Shown: positions 1-7,437 of the stretch, one piece after another
Layout: the number at the start of each line of letters is the position of its first letter
Position numbering within the stretch: position 1 is the first letter of the stretch
From: Prevotellaceae bacterium UBA6974
Lineage (GTDB): Bacteria; Bacteroidota; Bacteroidia; Bacteroidales; Bacteroidaceae
DNA length: 38,648 bases
NCBI GenBank assembly: GCA_002450165.1
Contig: DJYQ01000031.1
Location: 1-38,648, forward strand
Direction of reading: 5' to 3'
Notes under the pieces: generated by a model
Databases searched by the model: none
Seen by the model: the letters and a program-made list of their open reading frames with translations, nothing else
What the model was told of the DNA's origin: nothing
Program-made: the position numbers and the translations under genes

Positions 1-48
1 TGTTCTGCTCTCAACTTTTCGTAACTTTGCCGACAAATAACTGCTGAG

Positions 49-1017
49 ATGGAGAAAAGGGATTTGAGAATAGTATATATGGGGACACCGGATTTTGCGG
101 TCCCCACGTTGGAGAAGCTGATAGATGCCGGATATAACATTGTTGGTGTAATAACAATGCCTGACAAGCCTGTGGGGAGGCATCAGAACCAGTTGCAGGC
201 CTCGCCCGTTAAGGAATGTGCCCTGCGGCATAATATCAAGGTTCTGCAACCGGAGAGGCTGAAGGACGAGGCGTTCCTGGAGGAACTGCGTTCGCTGCGG
301 GCTGACCTACAGATTGTGGTGGCGTTCCGCATGCTGCCCGAGGTTGTATGGAACATGCCCCGCTTGGGTACGTTCAACCTGCACGCTGCCCTGCTACCCC
401 AGTATCGTGGTGCTGCGCCTATAAACTGGGCGATAATCAATGGTGATGAGAAGACGGGCATAACGACATTCTTCCTGGATCATGACATTGACACGGGGCG
501 TGTAATACAGCAGGTGTCGGTGCCCATAGGGCCTGATGACAACGTCGAGGATGTGCATGACAGGCTTATGGTGTTGGGTGCTGACTTGGTGTGCGAAACG
601 GTTCGTAACATCTGCGAGGGGAACGTGCATCCCATTGCACAGGAAGATATGGAGACGGTGGGAGAGTTGCGTCCTGCTCCGAAGATTTTTCGCGAAACGT
701 GCCAGATACGGTGGGAGAGTCATACGGCGCAGACGGCTCATAATTTCGTGCGCGGCTTGAGTCCGTATCCGGGTGCATGGACGAACGTAGTGCTGCCTGA
801 CGGTCGCGAAACGACAATCAAGGTTTTGGCAACGAAGGTGATTGACACAAGGGCTAATGACTGCGTTGCTGCGATTATGTCGAACGAAGGCGGTCGCCTG
901 ATGATACACCTGCCGTCGGGTACGCTGGAAATAACGCAGTTGCAGTTGTCGGGGAAGAAACGTATGGCTGCGGCGGATTTCCTGCGTGGCACGAATATCG
1001 AGGGCTGGGCACTATAA
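49..1017 (+). CDS. fmt: Methionyl-tRNA formyltransferase
   Basis: Formylates the amino group of initiator Met-tRNA in the cytoplasm, using 10-formyltetrahydrofolate. The 322-residue length is normal for the family. The N-terminal Rossmann-like catalytic domain opens with VYMGTPDFAVPTL. The formyl-transfer triad is visible as N110 and H112 in FNLHAALLPQYRG and D148 in DHDIDTG. The C-terminal OB-like domain follows, with FVRGLSPYPGAW near 255-265. The start was chosen at ATG 49, which gives a normal family N-terminus; no clear Shine-Dalgarno sequence precedes it. The gene ends one base before an inverted-repeat unit carrying a DUF559 gene. In relatives I recall fmt close to the ClC channel gene; here the ClC gene lies 6 kb away on the other strand, which would imply a rearrangement (recollection, not tested). 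Confidence 0.97.
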   Translation: MEKRDLRIVYMGTPDFAVPTLEKLIDAGYNIVGVITMPDKPVGRHQNQLQASPVKECALRHNIKVLQPERLKDEAFLEELRSLRADLQIVVAFRMLPEVVWNMPRLGTFNLHAALLPQYRGAAPINWAIINGDEKTGITTFFLDHDIDTGRVIQQVSVPIGPDDNVEDVHDRLMVLGADLVCETVRNICEGNVHPIAQEDMETVGELRPAPKIFRETCQIRWESHTAQTAHNFVRGLSPYPGAWTNVVLPDGRETTIKVLATKVIDTRANDCVAAIMSNEGGRLMIHLPSGTLEITQLQLSGKKRMAAADFLRGTNIEGWAL

Positions 1018-1570
1018 GCCCCTTTTCCCCAACCCCTTTCCCCATCCGCTTCGCTATGGGCAAGGGGAGTATAATCCTAAAACTGTAAATCACAAGTAAA
1101 CGGGAATAGAATCTGATAGAAATGGACAACAAACAAGAAAAATATCAGACGGCATATCCCGACACTTACAATATTGTTAAGGAATACGCCAGAGAGAACC
1201 GCAAATATCAAACAACATCGGAAGCCATCCTATGGGAAACTATTAGAAAAAACCAATTAGGTGTTAAATTCCGAAGACAGCATATTATCGGCGACTACAT
1301 AGCAGATTTCATTTGTCTTGAAAAACGTCTGATTATTGAAATCGATGGAGGCTATCACAACAAAAAACTACAGAAAGATAGCGACCTGCTACGTAGCCAA
1401 TGGCTATACAAACAAGGATATTACGTATTGCGTTTCACCAACGACAATGTTAACAACAACATAGACGAAGTAAGGGAAAGGATAGCCGAAGTTCTGTCAC
1501 AAATCCAAACATAACACTCCCCTTGCCCCTTAGCGAAGCGGATGGGGAAAGGGGCAGGGGGAAAGGGGCT
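1018..1570. mobile_element. Inverted-repeat-bracketed unit carrying a DUF559 gene
   Basis: The left arm (1018-1070) and right arm (1516-1570) are near-perfect reverse complements of about 54 bp. They are C-rich on the plus strand at the left and G-rich at the right, and both contain the core TAGCGAAGCGGATGGGGAAA or its complement with one small indel. The unit starts on the base after the fmt stop codon and ends four bases before the stop codon of the convergent phosphoesterase gene, so it exactly fills the gap between two 3' ends. The right arm also begins one base after the DUF559 stop. No transposase is present and no target duplication is obvious. It could be a non-autonomous mobile unit, or repeats that also act as a bidirectional terminator. 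Confidence 0.6.
1122..1514 (+). CDS. DUF559 (Vsr-like) endonuclease-domain protein
   Basis: This 130-residue protein belongs to the DUF559 family, a small PD-(D/E)xK-like fold related to very-short-patch repair nucleases. Recognisable parts are SEAILWETIRKNQLGVKFRR near 34-53, HIIGDYIADFICLEKRLIIEIDG with the acidic D/E residues near 55-77, and VLRFTNDNV near 103-111. The cellular role of these stand-alone proteins is not established; nuclease activity is inferred from the fold. The start at ATG 1122 follows an A-rich stretch. The gene sits alone inside a pair of 54-bp inverted repeats and is richer in AT than fmt before it, which suggests a separate origin. Confidence 0.88.
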   Translation: MDNKQEKYQTAYPDTYNIVKEYARENRKYQTTSEAILWETIRKNQLGVKFRRQHIIGDYIADFICLEKRLIIEIDGGYHNKKLQKDSDLLRSQWLYKQGYYVLRFTNDNVNNNIDEVRERIAEVLSQIQT

Positions 1571-1573
1571 GTT

Positions 1574-2683
1574 TTACCTTGATATCGTAAACGGTGGGAT
1601 GTCGTGGACGAGCGTGGGGGATATGGCGGCTCCGTGCAATGTTCCTGTCTGACCGTAGTTGTTCATCTTGAGTTCGATGCGGTCCTTGTAAACCTTGACT
1701 ATGAGTGCCTGTATTATGGGCGAATCGGCAACACCGGGTGTTGCATTGCTGTCCAGGCTGTTGTAGCGCATGCTGCCTACGAAACAGCTGTAGAATCCGC
1801 TGTCGTAGTGTGTAATGCGCTGGGTGAGCTGGTCGGTGATGTAGCTCATGTTCTTGCGCGACGAATGGTCGTGACCGTACAGGTATAGCAGGTGGGGGTG
1901 TTGCGACAGGGCACGCGTTAGCAAGCGTGTTGCCTGATTGTCCTTCAGGGTTTTTCCCTCGGTTGCTCCTACTGTGCCCGGCAGGGGCAGGTGGTTGATG
2001 TAGATGATGGTCTTCCTGCCCTTGGGGTCAATCTCGCGTAGCTTGCGCTCGACCCACTGGCATGATTCGATGCTGTTCTGATAGTCCCAGGCATTTGCGA
2101 AGAAGTACTTTCCGCAGTTCTGCACTACGAAATGAATTCCTCCTATCTTGTAATGGTATGCTGCAAGCAGGCGTACGCTGTCGCGGTCACCGTTGGGGGC
2201 GTATTCGTAAAAGCAATCGCTGTCCTTCAGACGGCCTGTCTGCTGCATCATGGGATAGGGATAGAAATCGCCTGCGACGTATGGCTTGGGTAGCTTGTCG
2301 AAATTGGCAACCTCGTAATCGTGGTTTCCTACGGCGTACAGTACGGGGGGGTGCCTTGCTCCGGTCGGGAAGGCTGTCACGGTGGCTTGTGCCATCAACT
2401 CGCGCACACGAAGCCAGTTGGCCTGTGGTATAGTGACGTCGCTGGTGTAATCACCGCAGAGCACAAGGGCATCTATGCGTTCTGACTGGTGAATGGATTT
2501 CAGTGTATTGATGAATGAGGTGCGCAGGCGCACGTCCTGGACGCGACTTGCTGAAATCATGCTCTGCTGCGAATGGATATCGCTGAGGCAGGCAAAGGTC
2601 AGAAGGGGCTTATCTATTTTCTGCCCACATACGTTGCACACGCAACATACTGTGCAGAAGATAAGGGCGCAAAAACTTCTCAT
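1574..2683 (-). CDS. Secreted calcineurin-like metallophosphoesterase
   Basis: A predicted phosphoesterase acting outside the cytoplasm. The five metal-binding blocks of the calcineurin-like superfamily are in order: LSDIH (D35, H37), LCGDY (D78), VGNHD (N120, H121), YINHLPLPG near 250 and LYGHDHS near 290. The N-terminus, starting at the methionine encoded at 2683-2681, is a hydrophobic cysteine-rich signal segment (MRSFCALIFCTVCCV). A longer reading from 2731 would place 16 polar residues ahead of the signal and is less likely. The substrate cannot be told from sequence. The gene converges on fmt and is separated from it only by the DUF559 unit; it diverges from the sigma factor gene. Confidence 0.88.
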   Translation of the reverse strand: MRSFCALIFCTVCCVCNVCGQKIDKPLLTFACLSDIHSQQSMISASRVQDVRLRTSFINTLKSIHQSERIDALVLCGDYTSDVTIPQANWLRVRELMAQATVTAFPTGARHPPVLYAVGNHDYEVANFDKLPKPYVAGDFYPYPMMQQTGRLKDSDCFYEYAPNGDRDSVRLLAAYHYKIGGIHFVVQNCGKYFFANAWDYQNSIESCQWVERKLREIDPKGRKTIIYINHLPLPGTVGATEGKTLKDNQATRLLTRALSQHPHLLYLYGHDHSSRKNMSYITDQLTQRITHYDSGFYSCFVGSMRYNSLDSNATPGVADSPIIQALIVKVYKDRIELKMNNYGQTGTLHGAAISPTLVHDIPPFTISR

Positions 2684-3057
2684 AACTGGTATCCGGTCCA
2701 CTTTATACAGCTGGTTTGTAGTCGCGTGCAAACTTGCGCAGGGCCTCGATTACTTGTGTACGTACAGTGGGAAGATTGGGGGGTAGTGGTATTACCATAG
2801 GCTGATGTGGTTAAATGGTTGTTAAACATCTATAGAACGTCTTCGTGTGGCATAATATTGTGTCAAAAGTCGGATAATTACCGAAATTATTGCAACAAAT
2901 TGCCAAAATTTCTTGCATTTGTCCGACAAAGGGCCTATATTTGCATCCGGTTTCGCTCATAAAAGCGCTATCAGACAGTAATTCGACAATAACAACTAAA
3001 AACTGAAAGCCTATAGGAAAGACATTACTCGCAAGAAACAAACTTTACAGTTAGTGT
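2684..3057. other. Divergent intergenic region, promoters only
   Basis: 374 bp between the phosphoesterase (leftward) and sigma factor (rightward) genes. No coding frame looks real. It holds a good promoter candidate for the sigma factor gene. I see no repeats or hairpins of note. Confidence 0.6.
2913..2943 (+). promoter_or_regulatory. Bacteroidales-type promoter for the ECF sigma factor gene
   Basis: The -7 box TATATTTG (2936-2943) matches the Bacteroidetes consensus TAnnTTTG exactly. TTGC at 2913-2916 is an imperfect -33 box with a 19-base spacer. The transcript leader would be about 108 nt. Confidence 0.55.
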
Positions 3058-3648
3058 ATGAGTAATCTCAGTGCTATGTCTGACCACCAGTTGGTGGATC
3101 TCTACGTAAGTGGAACAGATCAGGCTTTCGACGAATTGCTGGCCCGTCACCAGGAACATCTTTTCGCATATATCATGCGTCTGGCTCACAACGAAGATCA
3201 GGCAAATGACATATTTCAGGAAACATTTATCAAGGCAATCACCAGTTTGCGATCGGGACAATACCGTACGACTGGCAAGTTCTGTGCGTGGCTAATGCGT
3301 ATTGCACATAACATTACCATCGACTGTGCACGTGCCAATCGCAACAGCCCGCAGCTGAGCGAGGACTGCCAACACGACTTGCTGTATAACAACCTGCAGC
3401 TGAGCGAGGAGGGTTTTGAGAAGGAACTGTTGCGTCTTAGCGACAACCAGACGTTGTATGCTCTGGTCTCTACCCTGCCCCAGGCACAGCAGGAGATTGT
3501 GCACCTGCGCTTCTGGGAGGGCCTCAGCTTCAAGGAAATAGCGGCCATCACGAACGTGAGCATCAACACAGCACTGGGTCGCATGCGCTATGCCCTGATT
3601 AACCTGCGCCGCATCGTCAACGAACGCGAACTGAACATCGCAGTGTAG
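3058..3648 (+). CDS. ECF-family RNA polymerase sigma factor
   Basis: A 196-residue sigma-70 family protein of the extracytoplasmic-function type. Region 2 spans about residues 20-95 (LLARHQEHLFAYIMRLAH, then DIFQETFIKA and FCAWLMRIAHNI). Region 4 spans about 138-190 with the helix-turn-helix LSFKEIAAITNVSINTALGR. No anti-sigma gene is adjacent. The next genes encode exported proteins of unknown role and could be targets, but nothing in the sequence proves it. The last 34 bases of this gene (3611-3644) recur exactly at 4566-4599, at the end of the next gene, indicating a duplication or insertion event at its 3' end. Confidence 0.93.
   Translation: MSNLSAMSDHQLVDLYVSGTDQAFDELLARHQEHLFAYIMRLAHNEDQANDIFQETFIKAITSLRSGQYRTTGKFCAWLMRIAHNITIDCARANRNSPQLSEDCQHDLLYNNLQLSEEGFEKELLRLSDNQTLYALVSTLPQAQQEIVHLRFWEGLSFKEIAAITNVSINTALGRMRYALINLRRIVNERELNIAV
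3611..3644 (+). repeat. 34-bp exact direct repeat, copy 1 (end of sigma gene)
   Basis: Runs from the codons of the sigma factor C-terminus RRIVNERELNIAV. It is identical to 4566-4599. The two copies bound a 955-bp segment carrying the next gene. Confidence 0.95.
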
Positions 3649-3701
3649 CACCGGAGATTAAGAAAGACACACTTCGACTATGAGTTTCTGAGATAAAATT
3701 G

Positions 3702-3709
3702 TATATTTG
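3702..3709 (+). promoter_or_regulatory. TATATTTG (-7) box upstream of an exported protein gene
   Basis: Exact match to TAnnTTTG 35 bases before the start at 3744. No good -33 box was seen at the usual distance, so this is tentative. Confidence 0.4.
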
Positions 3710-3743
3710 TGAGCAGAAAGATATTGTAACTGAATTTTGAATT

Positions 3744-4589
3744 ATGAAAAAGGCGATGATTTTGATGATGGCGGTAACATTTCTTTCACTGCCAGTCGTA
3801 TTGAGTGCACAAACCCAGAATCCACGCGGCATCTACAAAATGACAACACTCACTGGTAAACAGGGTGAAATCCCGGCTCCGTTCGATCAGTACAAGATTT
3901 GCAGCGACAGCATTACGCTCACGCTAATCGTGCAAGATGCAGCATTTCAAATCCGGGATACTGATCATAGTGCCCTAAACTATACAGGCAGTCAGCCCAA
4001 GGACGATAACGACAAAAATACCCTGGTTTACGATAGCGACTCCAATGGATTCAAACTGAAATGGTGGAACGCAGGCATTGGGCACCCCTATTTCACGGAC
4101 AATAGTTGGTGCATTGAAAAGTACGAGACCAACAAGTATTCGGAAACGGCACAGTTATTATTGGATGCCTTTACTGTCGCACCATCTGTCAGTAAAGAGA
4201 ACTTGTTCCTGGGTACATGGCGTGTACTGGGCGAACTGGATGAGCTGAATAATGCCAAGAAGGCTCTGCCTACATTGCATGAGAAATACAGGAAAAGCAA
4301 ATACCTCAACTCTTTTTTCGTATTCACTCAAAACAGTTTCATCATTTTATTGCATGGCAGCAATGGTGGGATAAATCCTGTCAAATATGCACCGAACAGC
4401 AAGAAGTCCTATAAATGGCTTATGGAAGTCCTTAATGCAAAATGGATTGGCAAGGACTGTGTTGCTATTGAAAACAAACAAGGTGTATATACAAATTACA
4501 CAATACTGGAGCGTGTGACTGATGGTCAGACCATGCTTGGACGCATAGCAGAACTGAACCTTTCTGCATCGTCAACGAACGCGAACTGA
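3744..4589 (+). CDS. Exported protein of unknown function
   Basis: 281 residues with a clear signal peptide (MKKAMILMMAVTFLSLPVVLSAQ) and predicted periplasmic or surface location. The mature part seems to have two halves, each starting like a small lipocalin-type barrel of the DUF4488 sort (RGIYKMTTLTG near 28 and LGTWRVLGELD near 157); this resemblance is weak. The last eight residues (SASSTNAN) are not native sequence: they come from a 34-bp copy of the sigma factor gene's 3' end read in another frame, which also supplies the stop codon. A TATATTTG box at 3702-3709 could be its promoter. Confidence 0.75.
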   Translation: MKKAMILMMAVTFLSLPVVLSAQTQNPRGIYKMTTLTGKQGEIPAPFDQYKICSDSITLTLIVQDAAFQIRDTDHSALNYTGSQPKDDNDKNTLVYDSDSNGFKLKWWNAGIGHPYFTDNSWCIEKYETNKYSETAQLLLDAFTVAPSVSKENLFLGTWRVLGELDELNNAKKALPTLHEKYRKSKYLNSFFVFTQNSFIILLHGSNGGINPVKYAPNSKKSYKWLMEVLNAKWIGKDCVAIENKQGVYTNYTILERVTDGQTMLGRIAELNLSASSTNAN

Positions 4590-4599
4590 ACATCGCAGT
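4566..4599 (+). repeat. 34-bp exact direct repeat, copy 2
   Basis: Identical to 3611-3644. It covers the last codons and stop of the 3744-4589 gene in a different reading frame from the sigma gene. Confidence 0.95.
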
Positions 4600-4619
4600 A
4601 TAAAGGTCTGGTGAAAATT

Positions 4620-5927
4620 ATGAGAACAGTTACATTACTTATATTGTTTTTTGCATGCGCTGTAACTTATAGCTATGCTGACAGCGAGAAGAAAAAGGAA
4701 TCAGATGGTTTTACGTGGACATTGCGCTTTACCGCTGACTCTGTCGCAGAAGCCATTGATACAAATGGCAAGGTGATTATTCCTGCCGACAGGGGATATC
4801 GGAAGATAGAATATTGCCCATATATTAAAGGTATTATTTCGACACTGCCATCTTTTCGTGTCAGTTATGATTCCGACAAAGATATTTTTGGAATGTGTAA
4901 CCAGGAAGGCAAGGAGATTGTTCCTGTTGCTTTCAAATCGGTTGATGGTTTAAAACGAAAAGAATTATCCTTTTATATCGTCATGACCGCAGATAGTCTG
5001 TACGGAATATATGATGACAACGGACGTGTAATTATCATGCCTCGCTACTATGATAATCTACCAACTATTTACGGCGGCAAGTTTATCATCTCGAACAGAA
5101 CACTTACAGAAAACAGGAATAATCCTGTTCCTGTTGACAGAGTTGTTTTTGAGACTGCATTTATGACTGTATCAAACCCCATAAAGGATTATTATAAACA
5201 ACAAGAACTTTTAACGAAGGCTAATGCCCAACAAATAAATACAGATAATCTATTGCTTGAGGCATTTGATTTGGAGGAGAATGGGAAGCCCAAAGATGCA
5301 ATCAATAGGCTTTCTGAAGCCATAAAAAAGAAACCTTCCTCTTTGACCTATTATCATAGGGGACTATGCTATTATCAAACAAAGAACTGGAAGAATGCAC
5401 AAGAAGATTTGCGTTACGTCTTTTTTCTTGATGATGCCACTCCTGATTTGATTGCCAAAGCAGATTCCGTCCTTTATATGGCAGACGAAGAACAAATGGG
5501 TAAACTTATAAGACGCAATAGACGTTTCGAAATTACATATAATGTCGTAAATGCTATTCATGCCGGCATGAGTCAAGCAGCAGGGGCGTTAAATAGTGGA
5601 GACAGCTCACAAAAAGGAAATATTAACACTATCTCGCAATCAATGACAAATAATTTAGGCGCAGGTACTCAGGTTTCGGGAAATACATCTTCTGGCAGTC
5701 ACTCTGCTCACACTCGCAGGTGTACGGCATGTGGAGGTGACGGCAAATGTCGTGGAACATATCATTGCCACGGAACTGGTGTTTGTTATTGGTGTAATGG
5801 AAAAGGCATTACGTACGCACCCGACGGAACAGCCATAAGGTGTGTAAATTGTAATGGTTCCGGGAAATGTTCATTCTGCCGTGGTACGAAAAGATGTTCG
5901 CGTTGTAAAGGCAGCGGAACAACATAA
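4620..5927 (+). CDS. Exported WG-like/TPR protein with DnaJ-type zinc-finger tail
   Basis: Start chosen at ATG 4620, giving 435 residues and a clean signal peptide (MRTVTLLILFFACAVTYSYA); an upstream GTG at 4611 adds only three residues. The mature protein has WG-repeat-like segments in the first half (DTNGKVIIPADRGYRKI and YGIYDDNGRVIIMPRYYDNL) and a TPR-like helical pair near 215-285 (AINRLSEAIKKKPSSLTYYH). A low-complexity linker follows, then a cysteine-rich tail of about 65 residues with repeated CxxCxGxG-type knuckles (CTACGGDGKC, CYWCNGKG, CVNCNGSGKC, CSRCKGSG). That tail resembles the zinc domain of DnaJ, which is unusual on an exported protein. Function is unknown. Confidence 0.82.
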   Translation: MRTVTLLILFFACAVTYSYADSEKKKESDGFTWTLRFTADSVAEAIDTNGKVIIPADRGYRKIEYCPYIKGIISTLPSFRVSYDSDKDIFGMCNQEGKEIVPVAFKSVDGLKRKELSFYIVMTADSLYGIYDDNGRVIIMPRYYDNLPTIYGGKFIISNRTLTENRNNPVPVDRVVFETAFMTVSNPIKDYYKQQELLTKANAQQINTDNLLLEAFDLEENGKPKDAINRLSEAIKKKPSSLTYYHRGLCYYQTKNWKNAQEDLRYVFFLDDATPDLIAKADSVLYMADEEQMGKLIRRNRRFEITYNVVNAIHAGMSQAAGALNSGDSSQKGNINTISQSMTNNLGAGTQVSGNTSSGSHSAHTRRCTACGGDGKCRGTYHCHGTGVCYWCNGKGITYAPDGTAIRCVNCNGSGKCSFCRGTKRCSRCKGSGTT

Positions 5928-6055
5928 ACAATCGATATTTGCATGAAAATAAACCTAAATATGATAAATAAATCTGCAAATATCGCAACTGTATTGTAAC
6001 ATTGAACAAAAAAATTATATATTTAAGCCGGCAAAACACTCAAAATCTAAACATT

Positions 6056-6607
6056 ATGAAAAAGATTCTTTTGGTAGTTGTATCATTGCTGGCCAGTACA
6101 GCATTTCAGGTGAAGGCTCAAACGGTCGAGGAACCTGAGTTTGAACTTGAAGCATATGTCTTGGCAACAGACTCTACGCTTGGACAGGCATTGCCGCTTG
6201 AAAATGCTTACATTAAAGCCAAGGCTGCTGCAAGTATGTTCATTGTCGGCATAGGCAAAGCTAAATCCTACTATTATGTAAACGGCACAGCCAGCCCATT
6301 AAAAGTGAAACAGTCTGACTATATTGTTATAAACACTGGTGGCAAATCACCACTGCAGACACTTACCTTCAACCGTTTTGAAATCCTTAAATCCAAGAGG
6401 CGTTTCCAAAATGGTCAAATAGGAACCTTTACCGGAGCATCATTTGGTACTGAAGGAGGTGAGACTTTCAAATACAAGAAATATGGCAAGGACAGTGTCA
6501 AGATTCCGCTGAAGGACCTGCAACCTGGCGAATACAGTCTTATGGTCACCACCAAGATGACAGACAACAAATCTGCAAAAATCTACACTTTCTGCGTAGA
6601 AGAGTAA
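6056..6607 (+). CDS. Exported protein of unknown function
   Basis: Starting at ATG 6056 (MKKILLVVVSLLASTAFQVKAQ) gives a 183-residue protein with a good signal peptide; a TTG at 6002 would add 18 non-signal residues and is rejected. The mature part is rich in beta-strand-like sequence, with a lysine-rich middle (NRFEILKSKRRFQNG) and a C-terminal segment ending PGEYSLMVTTKM and IYTFCVEE. I do not recognise a family. It is the third exported protein in a row after the sigma factor and ends before a strong hairpin. Confidence 0.75.
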   Translation: MKKILLVVVSLLASTAFQVKAQTVEEPEFELEAYVLATDSTLGQALPLENAYIKAKAAASMFIVGIGKAKSYYYVNGTASPLKVKQSDYIVINTGGKSPLQTLTFNRFEILKSKRRFQNGQIGTFTGASFGTEGGETFKYKKYGKDSVKIPLKDLQPGEYSLMVTTKMTDNKSAKIYTFCVEE

Positions 6608-6634
6608 TGTTATTATAGACAATTATTTTGCTAC

Positions 6635-6671
6635 CTAATCCCCGGCTCCATAGGACGGAACCGGGGATTAG
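6635..6671 (+). terminator. Strong hairpin, probable terminator
   Basis: Fifteen-base arms (6635-6649 and 6657-6671) pair with one mismatch around a 7-base loop. A short T-rich stretch follows rather than a full T-run. It would end transcription of the exported-protein gene. Confidence 0.6.
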
Positions 6672-6706
6672 TTCGTATTTAGGACACTTTGTCGGTGTTT
6701 CTGACA

Positions 6707-6760
6707 GGGAATGTTTAATGAAGTTTAAACGGAGAGGGGAATGTTTAACGCAGTTTAAAA
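6707..6760 (+). repeat. Tandem 24-bp repeat upstream of the hsp20 gene
   Basis: Two copies (6707-6730 and 6737-6760), 30 bases apart, each GGGAATGTTTAA, four bases, then GTTTAAA; only three or four positions differ. Each copy is itself a double GTTTAA site. The pair lies on the same helix face about 130-180 bases before the heat-shock gene and may be a regulator-binding site; no protein can be named. Confidence 0.5.
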
Positions 6761-6885
6761 TGGCTGACAGAATGTCCCTTGCCGGACTTCAGGTATGTTA
6801 GTTGCGGAGTGATGGGTGTAAGGCGAAAGACCTACAGATATAGAGAAGTAATAATAAGTTAAACTAATAATTGGAGGACAAAACT

Positions 6886-7326
6886 ATGTTACCATCAATT
6901 TATTCAACCAACAAAAATCATGGGTTCTTCCCATCATTGTTCAACGATTTCTTTAACGACAGTTTTCTGACACCACAGTTCCGCGGCACTTCGCCTGCAA
7001 TCAATGTTTCCGAGGATGAGAAAGGCTATCAGGTCGAGATTGCGGCTCCGGGTATGACAAAGGAGGATTTCAAGATTTCGCTTGCCGGTGACGACATTGT
7101 GATATTAATGGAGAAGAAGCAGGATAACAAGGACGAGGGCAAGGACAAGAAGTATATCCGCCGCGAGTTCAGCTATAGTAAGTTTGAACAGCGTCTGATG
7201 TTGCCTGACAACGTGGAGCGCGGCAAGATTTCGGCTCGTATGACTGACGGTGTGCTGAACATCAACATACCTAAGACGACACCGCAGGAAAAGACTCAGG
7301 AATGTCATAGCATAGAAATCGAATAA
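6886..7326 (+). CDS. Hsp20/alpha-crystallin small heat-shock protein
   Basis: An ATP-independent chaperone that holds unfolding proteins. Start set at ATG 6886, giving 146 residues; GGAGG at 6873-6877 is a well placed ribosome-binding site, unusual among genes here, and argues against the TTG at 6871. The alpha-crystallin domain spans about 35-146, with PAINVSEDEKGYQVEIAAPG and the C-terminal strand GVLNINIPK. The C-terminal I-x-I-type tail is present as SIEIE. It is transcribed alone, followed by a strong terminator. Confidence 0.95.
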   Translation: MLPSIYSTNKNHGFFPSLFNDFFNDSFLTPQFRGTSPAINVSEDEKGYQVEIAAPGMTKEDFKISLAGDDIVILMEKKQDNKDEGKDKKYIRREFSYSKFEQRLMLPDNVERGKISARMTDGVLNINIPKTTPQEKTQECHSIEIE

Positions 7327-7376
7327 TCTGAGCGGCCATTCCCTGTATTTTTTGGTTAGACATAGTGGGAAAGGTC

Positions 7377-7418
7377 TGCCGCACACACAAGAATTTGGTG
7401 TTGTGCGGCATTTTTTTT
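7377..7418 (+). terminator. Rho-independent terminator after hsp20
   Basis: TGCCGCACA (7377-7385) pairs with TGTGCGGCA (7402-7410), followed by eight Ts (7411-7418). It sits between convergent genes and serves the hsp20 gene. Confidence 0.9.
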
Positions 7419-7437
7419 GTACTGCATGACTGTTGTG

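Noticed and set aside
1020..1070. G-quadruplex-forming sequence as the sole reason for the C-rich repeat near fmt
   Set aside because: Runs of four Gs could fold on one strand, but the near-perfect inverted partner at 1516-1570 makes an inverted-repeat unit the better explanation.
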